A DNA stretch of 19,078 nucleotides. Origin: CAYUHJ01 sp964444365. GTDB lineage: Bacteria > Planctomycetota > Planctomycetia > Gemmatales > Gemmataceae. Of this stretch, positions 7,185-13,233 are shown piece after piece (the stretch's first letter is position 1; each line of letters begins with the position of its first letter). The translations under genes and the position numbers were made by a program. Location: the NCBI GenBank assembly GCA_964444365.1, contig CAYUHJ010000114.1, forward strand, positions 1 to 19,078, written 5' to 3'. The notes under the pieces are model-generated. The model ran no database searches. It was not told where the DNA came from and worked only from the letters and a program-made list of their open reading frames with translations.

Positions 7185-8285
7185 ATGAGCTTTCGTCGTC
7201 TGAAGGTCTGTACGCTGACGGCGGTGTGCGTCAGCCTGTTCGGCGCCTCCGCGTGGGCGGCGGACGAAGCAAAACCGGCGGCTGCTCCGGCAGCGGCCCC
7301 TGCCGCGGCCCCGGCCGCCGGCGGGTGCGGTGCCCCGTGCGGCACGGCACCGGGCTACACCACCGTCAAAACGATCGAGTGGGTCCGCGAGCAAGTGCCG
7401 GTCACCCGCACCGTGTACAAGCACGAGACCAAGCAAGAAACGTACACCGCGTACCGCCACGAGACGGTGCCGGAGACCCGCACCCGGACCGTGACGGTGA
7501 TGAAGCCGGTCACGGAAACGGTGATGGAGTCGCGGACGCACTTCGTCACGAAGCAAGTCTGCGAAACGGTGATGGTGAACAAGGTCGTCACCGAGAAGGT
7601 GCCGGTCACCAAGACGGTCACCGTCAACGAGACCCGCTGGGAAACCCAGATGGTCACGGAAAACCGGACCAAGACCGTCAAGCACACGAGCTACGTCCCC
7701 GAGTGCGTGACCGTCGGCCCCGGCATCCTGGACAAGATCAAGGGCCACTTCGACCCGTGCTACTGCCCGTGCCCGACGACGAAGACCGTCTGCAAGAAGG
7801 TCACGACCTGCGAGACCGTCTGCTGCCCGGTCACGGTGTGCAAGAAGGTCGCGGTGTGCGTGCCGGTGACGAAGACGATCTGCACCTACGAGTGCGTGTC
7901 CAAGTGCATCCAGGTGCCCTGCACCCGGACCCGGTGCGTGACGGAAGCCGTCACCTGCCAGGTGCCGGTCTGCCGCACCCGGTGCGTGCCGGAATGCCGC
8001 ACGGAAACCTACACGGTTTGCGTCAGCAAGTGCGTCCCTTACCAAGCGACTCGGTGCGTGTCGGTGTGCGTCCCGGTCTGCGAAACCGTGATGTGCTGCA
8101 AGCTGGTGCCGAAGTGCGTCGAGAAGGTCGTCGCCTGTGCCCCGGCGTGTGCCCCGGCCTGCTCCGCCCCCTGCTGCGACGTGTGCGACCCGTGCGCCCG
8201 CCCCAGCCTGAAGGACCGGATCAAGGGCATCTTCGCGAAGCACAGCAAGTGCGGCTGCGAAACGTCGTGCAGCACCTGCCACTAA
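7185..8285 (+). CDS. Secreted Cys-rich VT/TV-repeat (YTV-type) wall-like protein
   Basis: A 366-residue protein. ATG 7185 is chosen over the in-frame GTG 7161 because GGAGAGG lies at 7176-7182 and the signal peptide starts here (MSFRRLKVCTLTAVCVSLFG, cleavage near AWA-AD). An Ala/Pro linker of AAAP units spans 30-46. Residues about 58-170 are a VT/TV/ET-rich beta repeat nearly without Cys (for example TRTVTVMKPVTETVM). Residues about 174-365 carry 38 cysteines in CxxxC, CxxxxxC and CC patterns. Two short motifs bracket most of the Cys domain: ILDKIKGHF at 181-189 and LKDRIKGIF at 342-350, an internal duplication. The pattern resembles the Cys-rich YTV repeat family described from planctomycete cell walls. 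A cross-linked structural envelope role is likely but inferred. It is a single-gene unit with a strong terminator. Confidence 0.85.
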   Translation: MSFRRLKVCTLTAVCVSLFGASAWAADEAKPAAAPAAAPAAAPAAGGCGAPCGTAPGYTTVKTIEWVREQVPVTRTVYKHETKQETYTAYRHETVPETRTRTVTVMKPVTETVMESRTHFVTKQVCETVMVNKVVTEKVPVTKTVTVNETRWETQMVTENRTKTVKHTSYVPECVTVGPGILDKIKGHFDPCYCPCPTTKTVCKKVTTCETVCCPVTVCKKVAVCVPVTKTICTYECVSKCIQVPCTRTRCVTEAVTCQVPVCRTRCVPECRTETYTVCVSKCVPYQATRCVSVCVPVCETVMCCKLVPKCVEKVVACAPACAPACSAPCCDVCDPCARPSLKDRIKGIFAKHSKCGCETSCSTCH

Positions 8286-8325
8286 GCTGAACCCGACTCG
8301 GGCGCGGTGATTCGCAACCGATTCG

Positions 8326-8370
8326 CACCGGTGGCCGGCGAGACAACTCGCCGGCCACCGGTGTTTGTTG
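8326..8370 (+). terminator. Rho-independent terminator of the Cys-rich protein gene
   Basis: A perfect 17-bp stem: 8326-8342 (begins CACCGGTGGCCGG) pairs with 8347-8363, with loop ACAA, followed by TTTGTTG at 8364-8370. It starts 41 bases past the stop codon. The length and GC content imply very efficient termination, as expected for a highly expressed structural protein gene. Confidence 0.9.
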
Positions 8371-8398
8371 ATGGGCGGCCGAACTGATGCAATCCCAA

Positions 8399-8488
8399 GA
8401 GCCGCGAACGCAAGTGAGCGGTTCGCTTCATTCCCCGTGAGGCGTGTTTTTCCCCAGGCAGTCAACCGCTCACTTGCGTTCGCGGCTC
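8399..8488. repeat. Perfect 25-bp inverted repeat at a convergent junction
   Basis: Positions 8399-8423 (begins GAGCCGCGAACGCAAG, ends AGCGGTT) are the exact reverse complement of 8464-8488. The spacer is 40 bases (8424-8463) and contains a run of five T. The right arm includes the stop and the last five codons (SRERK) of the minus-strand sulfotransferase gene. The 12-base core GAGCCGCGAACG recurs at 5237-5248. It resembles a dispersed palindromic element; a role in termination of the minus-strand gene is possible. Confidence 0.85.
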
Positions 8489-9507
8489 GGAAAAACTCGC
8501 ACCCCGCCGCGGACGGCCGCCAGCCACCGGGCGACTCGCACCTCGAACCCCCGCAATCCCGCGAACGGGGCGAACCGCGCCTCCAGTTCCGCCACCTTCG
8601 CCCGAAGCCGGGCCGCCTCCGCGGTGGCGCGGGCCGTGCGGTCGTCGGCCTCCTTCGCCTGCTGCCGGGCCGCGTCGGCCGCCTTGCGGTGGGCCTCCGC
8701 GGTCGCCTGGGCGTCCAGGGACCGCTGCATCGCGGCGCGGAACGCGGGGCCGGCGGCGCGGACCCAGTTCTCGTCGGCGGCGTCCGCGGTCAGGGCCGGG
8801 TCCGGGTCGCAGGCGTAGCCGTACCGGGCGAACGCATCGGGGATCGCGGCCGCGATCTCGGCCGCCTCGGGGGCGGGGATCAGTTCCCGCCAGTGGCCGG
8901 GGCGGCCCTGCCAGAAGTGGCCGTTGCCGGCCCGGGCGCGCAGGCGGTCGAGCGTGTGCCCCGCCGCGACTGCCGCCAGGTCGGGCTCCCGCGGCGGGGC
9001 GAGGCGGCCGCACACCTTCGCCAGTTCCCCGGCCGGGTCGGCGACGAGGTCTTCGTACCGGACGGCCGTCACGTCCGGTTCGCCCCACCAGTCGGCCGTG
9101 ACGGAGAACAGCGCCGCCGCCCGCGGGCCGGTCGCGTACCGCACGAACGCGCGGCTCCGCGGCGACGCCCCGAACAGCCCGGACTCGTCCCCGCCGGTGC
9201 CCTCCAGCCACCGGTGCGTGTCCCCGTCCGTCAGGGCGAACGGGACGATCGAGACCAGCGTGTCGAGCGGGTGCCGCGCCACCGTGACGACGCGGAACCC
9301 GTGCTCCGCGAGGCGGTCGCGCATCTTCGGGGTGCGGTTCCAGTGCAGCTGCAGCACGCACTCCCGCGGCAGCCCGGCCCAGTCCGAGTCCCACATCTTG
9401 TGGACGGCGAGGTCCGGCACCCGGTACGCGGCCGCCAGTAGCCACCGCAGCCAGGTGTTCCCCGACCGCGGGGTACTCAGGATCGCGACTCGCACCGGGT
9501 CCGCCAT
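8470..9507 (-). CDS. Sulfotransferase domain protein with C-terminal coiled coil
   Basis: A 345-residue protein from ATG 9507 (MADPVRVAIL). The fold begins immediately after this ATG; upstream in-frame starts would add an Arg-rich tail. Residues 11-20, STPRSGNTWL, are the 5'-phosphosulfate-binding loop of PAPS-dependent sulfotransferases, and RHPLDTLVS near 78-86 is the 3'-phosphate-binding motif. It should transfer sulfate from PAPS to a hydroxyl or amine of a glycan, lipid or small molecule; the acceptor is unknown. Residues about 260-320 are an Ala/Glu/Arg/Lys-rich predicted coiled coil (AAEARxxA-like register ending AKVAELEARF), then a short basic tail. This tail is not part of the catalytic fold and may mediate oligomerisation or membrane proximity. 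No signal peptide, so cytoplasmic. The last five codons and the stop lie within an inverted-repeat arm. It is divergent from the DUF1592 gene, 119 bases away. Confidence 0.88.
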   Translation of the reverse strand: MADPVRVAILSTPRSGNTWLRWLLAAAYRVPDLAVHKMWDSDWAGLPRECVLQLHWNRTPKMRDRLAEHGFRVVTVARHPLDTLVSIVPFALTDGDTHRWLEGTGGDESGLFGASPRSRAFVRYATGPRAAALFSVTADWWGEPDVTAVRYEDLVADPAGELAKVCGRLAPPREPDLAAVAAGHTLDRLRARAGNGHFWQGRPGHWRELIPAPEAAEIAAAIPDAFARYGYACDPDPALTADAADENWVRAAGPAFRAAMQRSLDAQATAEAHRKAADAARQQAKEADDRTARATAEAARLRAKVAELEARFAPFAGLRGFEVRVARWLAAVRGGVRVFPSRERK

Positions 9508-9626
9508 GGCCGCAGTGTACCCGCCCCGCGAAACCGCATTCAAGCCGGAACGGGAAGCTCCTCGACACCGCCGCCGCCGGTGGTACGATGGGCTCACCTG
9601 CCCCTTCCGCCAGCCCCGACGCGCCC

Positions 9627-12086
9627 ATGACTCGCCCCCTCGTCGCCCTCGGCCTGTTCCTCCTGGTTCCCCCCGCGGTCGCGGACGACGCCGGGTTCCG
9701 GGCCAAGGTCCGGCCGCTGATCGAGGCCCACTGCGTCGACTGCCACGGGCCGGCCGTGCAGAAGGGGAACCTGCGGCTGGACACCCTCTCGACCGACGTG
9801 CGGGAGGCCCGAACCGCCGACCGGTGGGTCAGCGTCCACGACCGGATTCGGGACGGCTCCATGCCGCCGAAGAAGCGCGAGCGGCCGGGGGCCGACGAGG
9901 TCAAGGCCGCGACCGGCTATCTCCACCAGGAACTCCACGCCGCGTCCCTCGACCGTCAGAAGACGTCCGGCCGCGTCCCCGTTCGCCGGCTGAACGGCAC
10001 CGAGTACGAGAACACCGTCCGCGACCTGCTCGGCACGCACGCGAACCTGAAGGAACTGCTCCCGGAGGACAACACCGTCGCCGGGTTCGACAACGTCTCG
10101 TCCGCGCTGGAAGTGTCCGCGACACACCAGATTCAGTACCAGGAGGCCGCGGAACGGGCGGTGCTCTCCGTCGTCCCGCCGCACCCGCCGATTCCCTTCT
10201 CCGACAAGCGCACCGGCAAGGAGATGACCGAGAAGGGGGCGAACTTCAAGCAAGCTCTCTCTCGCAGCTGCGTGCTGAAGGACGATGCGCTCGTCATTTA
10301 CTGCAAGCTGCCGCGATATGGACTGTGCCAGACGGCCCCCGTGCAGGCTTCCGGACGGTATCGCGTCACCATGTCGATTGCCGCCGTGGGGGCGGACAAG
10401 AAGCCAGTTCCGGCCGCGTTCCTGACCGTGGGACCGGGTCGCGAAGATCCCGCCCTCGTCGAGATTCGAGACATCGCCCCCGGCAAGCCGACCGTCGTCG
10501 AGTACGAAATCGACCTCGAACGCCGGCAGGCGTTCGTCGTGAACTACCTCGGCCTCTGGGATTTTCGCACCTTCAAGAAGCCCATCGAGGAGTACGCCGG
10601 CCCCGGCCTGCTCGTCGAGTGGCTCAAGATCGACGGGCCGATCGGGACGTGGCCACCCGCGAGTTACACGAAGCTCTTCGGCGACATGCCGCTGAAACCT
10701 CGCTCCGTGGCGAAAGCCGAAGCCGACGGCAAACCCGCCCCGAAGGTTCCCGAGAACCGCCCGCTGTCGGCGTGGCTGAACGACCCGCTCGTGCCCGCCC
10801 CGGCGAAGCCGAAGGAGGCGGCCGACAAGCTCATCCGCGCGTTCGTGGCGAAAGCCTTCCGCCGGCCGGCGGGCGAGGAGGTCTCGACGCATTACGTCAA
10901 GCGCGTCCACGACAAGCTCGACAAGGGGTACTCGTTCCTCGACGCGATGACCTTCGGGTACAAGGCGGTCCTGTCCTCGCCGCACTTCCTGCTCCTGGCC
11001 GAGCCGACACCGCAACTGGACGACTACGCCCTCGCGGCCCGGCTGTCGTACTTCCTCTGGAGCACGGCCCCGGACGAGGAACTGCTCGCGGCGGCGAAGA
11101 AGGGGGACCTGTCGAAGCCGGCGGTCCGCACGGCCCAGGTCGAGCGGATGCTGAAGTCCCCCCGGGCGAAGCGGTTCACGGACAACTTCGTCGGCCAGTG
11201 GCTCGACATGCGGAAGATCGACGCGACCATCCCCGACCCGCAACTCTACGGCGAGTTCGACGGCACCCTGCTCTGGGCCATGCCGCGCGAGACGAAGCTC
11301 TTCTTCGAGGAAGTGCTGGCCAAGGATCTGAGCGTGACCGAGTTCGTCGATTCGGACTGGACGGTGCTCAACGAGCGGCTCGCGCGGCACTACGGCATCC
11401 CCGGCGTGAGCGGCAACGAGTTCCGCACGGTGAAGCTGCCCCCCGGCTCCCACCGCGGCGGGGTGATGACGCACGCCAGCGTGTTGAAGGTGACCGCCGA
11501 CGGCACCCGCACGTCCCCGGTGCTCCGCGGGAAGTGGGTGTTGGAAAAGATCATCGGCCACGCCGTTCCGCCCCCGCCGCCGGACGTACCGTCCATCGAG
11601 CCGGACATCCGCGGCGCGACGACGATCCGCCAGCAACTCGACAAACACCGCACCCTGGCCGCGTGCGCGTCGTGCCACACGCACATCGACCCGCCCGGCT
11701 TCGCGCTCGAAACCTTCGACCCCATCGGCGGCTGGCGCGACTTCTACCGCGCCTCGACCCGCACGAAGGCCGGCGTCGTCCACATCCCGAACAACTTCTC
11801 CAGCCGGGCGGTGTTCCGCGGCCCGGACGTGGAAACGGGCGGCGAAACGCACGACGGCAAGAAGTTCGCCACCGTCGACGACTACAAGAAACTGCTGCTC
11901 GCCGACAGGGACCAGATCGCCCGCAACGTGACGGAAAAGCTGCTGATCTACGCGACCGGGGCCGACGTCCAGTTCGCCGACCGCGAGGTCATCGAGCAGA
12001 TCGTGGCGAAGGCGAAGGCCAAGAACCACGGCCTGCGGACGATCCTGCACGAAGTGGTCCAGAGCCGGGTGTTCCTGAACAAGTAG
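9627..12086 (+). CDS. Secreted planctomycete cytochrome c / DUF1592 multidomain protein
   Basis: An 819-residue protein. ATG 9627 gives a signal peptide (MTRPLVALGLFLLVPPAVA); the upstream in-frame ATG 9588 would bury it. Domains in order: a planctomycete cytochrome-c-like domain with C36-V-D-C39-H40; DUF1587 from about 114 (RRLNGTEYENTVRDLLG); a beta-sandwich, probably carbohydrate-binding-like, about 190-390; DUF1595 about 397-457; DUF1592 about 467-592 (LAARLSYFLWSTAPDEELL); DUF1588 about 600-710 with a second C680-A-S-C683-H684 and DPPGFALE; DUF1585 about 747-819. This is the full canonical order. The two CxxCH motifs suggest covalent haem c, but the catalytic role of the family is unknown; a part in degrading complex polysaccharides has been proposed for it. 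Unusually, no DUF1552 or DUF1501 partner follows; the next gene is convergent. Codon use is less GC-biased at about 10250-10500. Confidence 0.93.
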   Translation: MTRPLVALGLFLLVPPAVADDAGFRAKVRPLIEAHCVDCHGPAVQKGNLRLDTLSTDVREARTADRWVSVHDRIRDGSMPPKKRERPGADEVKAATGYLHQELHAASLDRQKTSGRVPVRRLNGTEYENTVRDLLGTHANLKELLPEDNTVAGFDNVSSALEVSATHQIQYQEAAERAVLSVVPPHPPIPFSDKRTGKEMTEKGANFKQALSRSCVLKDDALVIYCKLPRYGLCQTAPVQASGRYRVTMSIAAVGADKKPVPAAFLTVGPGREDPALVEIRDIAPGKPTVVEYEIDLERRQAFVVNYLGLWDFRTFKKPIEEYAGPGLLVEWLKIDGPIGTWPPASYTKLFGDMPLKPRSVAKAEADGKPAPKVPENRPLSAWLNDPLVPAPAKPKEAADKLIRAFVAKAFRRPAGEEVSTHYVKRVHDKLDKGYSFLDAMTFGYKAVLSSPHFLLLAEPTPQLDDYALAARLSYFLWSTAPDEELLAAAKKGDLSKPAVRTAQVERMLKSPRAKRFTDNFVGQWLDMRKIDATIPDPQLYGEFDGTLLWAMPRETKLFFEEVLAKDLSVTEFVDSDWTVLNERLARHYGIPGVSGNEFRTVKLPPGSHRGGVMTHASVLKVTADGTRTSPVLRGKWVLEKIIGHAVPPPPPDVPSIEPDIRGATTIRQQLDKHRTLAACASCHTHIDPPGFALETFDPIGGWRDFYRASTRTKAGVVHIPNNFSSRAVFRGPDVETGGETHDGKKFATVDDYKKLLLADRDQIARNVTEKLLIYATGADVQFADREVIEQIVAKAKAKNHGLRTILHEVVQSRVFLNK

Positions 12087-12096
12087 CAGGGCGTAA

Positions 12097-12194
12097 AGGT
12101 CGGCGACTCGCTCCGCGAGTTGCGGGCTCGTGTCCCGAGAACCAGCACTCGTTTTCGAGGGTGGAAGCGCAGTCACTCGCGGAGCGAGTGACCT
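12097..12194. repeat. Bulged inverted repeat at a convergent junction
   Basis: ACTCGCTCCGCGAGT at 12106-12120 is the exact reverse complement of 12175-12189, and flanking AGGTC (12097-12101) pairs with GACCT (12190-12194) across a 4-base bulge. Each 15-base arm is also a small hairpin on its own (ACTCGC/GCGAGT, 3-base loop), so the element can adopt a long stem or two short ones. The spacer is 54 bases. It lies between the ends of the DUF1592 gene and the DUF1559 gene and is a plausible bidirectional transcription stop, without clear T-runs. Confidence 0.8.
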
Positions 12195-12228
12195 ACTAAC
12201 CCAGGAACAAGTGGCGACTTCCCGAGGT

Positions 12229-12240
12229 CACCAATTGGTG
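12229..12240. repeat. 12-bp perfect palindrome CACCAATTGGTG
   Basis: A spacer-free palindrome 8 bases past the stop of the minus-strand DUF1559 gene. It is less GC-rich than its surroundings. It is too short for a stable hairpin by itself; it could be a protein-binding site or chance. Confidence 0.35.
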
Positions 12241-12248
12241 CCGCTTCA

Positions 12249-13199
12249 TCACTCCAGCGCCACCACCTCGCCGCCGTTCCGGGTCGCGGCGGCCTTCAGG
12301 GTTTGCGTGTTCGACTTCTGCACGCTGCGAACCGACCCGTCGGCGAGAACCACGAGCGCGGTGCTGCGTGCCGGGTGGCCGACCGCCGGGAACGGGCCGT
12401 TCGGGTTGAACGGGACTTCCTTGTTCTGCGGCCAGGGGACCAAGTCTGCGGTTTCGACGGCGAAGATCGTGTTCGACGAGCCGTCGGTGATCTCCTGAAA
12501 CTTCACGCCGCGGCCGACCGCGGGGTCGAATAGCGTTCCGGGGCCGACCAACACCCGGTAGCGGGTGTCCGAGGCCGGTGCGTCGATCGGGTCGACATAC
12601 GTCCGCACCGTCGTCGTCGCCAGCGGCCGGTTCGCGGGGCTGTTCCACGGCTGCGTCGCCGACGCGCTGTACTGGGAGTGGAGAGGCTGCTGCTCCACAT
12701 GCGGCAGGATCGTGTACCGCCAACTGAGCCGGTTCGCCGCCTCGCCCGCGGGGACGATTTCGCCGATGTTCACGCGGTGGTGAGCGGTCGGGAACTCATT
12801 CGTCGTGTCGCTGTAGATCAGCGCCCCGAGGCCGGTCTGCTTGAGGTTGTTCACCGAGGTCGACCGGGCGGCCGCCTCGCGGACCTTCTGCACGGCGGGC
12901 AGCAGCAACGCGACCCAGATGAGCGTGGACAGAATCCCCGCCGACCCGCCGAGGACGATCCCGGCGATCGCCAACCCCTTTCCGACGCCCGTCTTGTCGG
13001 CCTTCGCCAGCCCGACCACCCCGCAGATGATGGCCGGGGCACCGGTCGCGAACGAGCAGAAGAACGACATCACTCCGAGGACCAGCGACACGACCGCGAT
13101 GGGGTTCGACCCGCGCGGCCGGTCGTCGAAGTCGTCGTCGGAGCGGTCTCGCTCCCGTCGGCGGGGGCGGTCGTCGTCGTCGAAACGGTCGCGCGTCAT
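12249..13199 (-). CDS. DUF4190-DUF1559 hybrid membrane protein
   Basis: A 316-residue protein from ATG 13199. Residues 1-32 are a hydrophilic tail of Asp and Arg. Residues about 33-100 hold two hydrophobic segments with AVVSLVLGVMSFFCSFATG and the GKGLAIAGIVLGG signature of DUF4190. Residues 98-121 (LLLPAVQKVREAAARSTSVN) match the start of the mature part of DUF1559 (SBP_bac_10) proteins, which fills the rest: SWRYTILPHVEQQPL, ITDGSSNTIFAVETAD and a C-terminal GHPARSTALVVLADGSV. DUF1559 proteins are abundant in planctomycetes and normally begin with a type IV prepilin leader (GFTLIELL); here that leader is absent and a DUF4190 double helix replaces it, so it should be a fixed inner-membrane protein with an outside beta domain. 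It lies 34 bases after the fused synthase gene on the same strand and is probably cotranscribed. Confidence 0.9.
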   Translation of the reverse strand: MTRDRFDDDDRPRRRERDRSDDDFDDRPRGSNPIAVVSLVLGVMSFFCSFATGAPAIICGVVGLAKADKTGVGKGLAIAGIVLGGSAGILSTLIWVALLLPAVQKVREAAARSTSVNNLKQTGLGALIYSDTTNEFPTAHHRVNIGEIVPAGEAANRLSWRYTILPHVEQQPLHSQYSASATQPWNSPANRPLATTTVRTYVDPIDAPASDTRYRVLVGPGTLFDPAVGRGVKFQEITDGSSNTIFAVETADLVPWPQNKEVPFNPNGPFPAVGHPARSTALVVLADGSVRSVQKSNTQTLKAAATRNGGEVVALE

Positions 13200-13233
13200 G
13201 ACGGATTCCGGTGGGGCCTGGGGTTGCCTCGCG

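Noticed and set aside
7370..8280. Repetitive DNA in the Cys-rich gene considered as a CRISPR array
   Set aside because: The repeats are short, degenerate and in frame with VT/TV and Cys motifs; there are no uniform direct repeats with unique spacers.
6675..8465. A 596-codon minus-strand frame opposite the Cys-rich protein gene, rich in His, Asp, Arg and Leu
   Set aside because: Its repeated look mirrors the VT/TV and Cys repeats on the + strand. There is no plausible start region, and the opposite gene has a signal peptide, ribosome site and terminator.
8924..12199. A 1091-codon + strand frame overlapping the sulfotransferase and the DUF1592 gene
   Set aside because: It is Arg/Pro/Gly-rich and out of frame with the recognised DUF1592-family domains.
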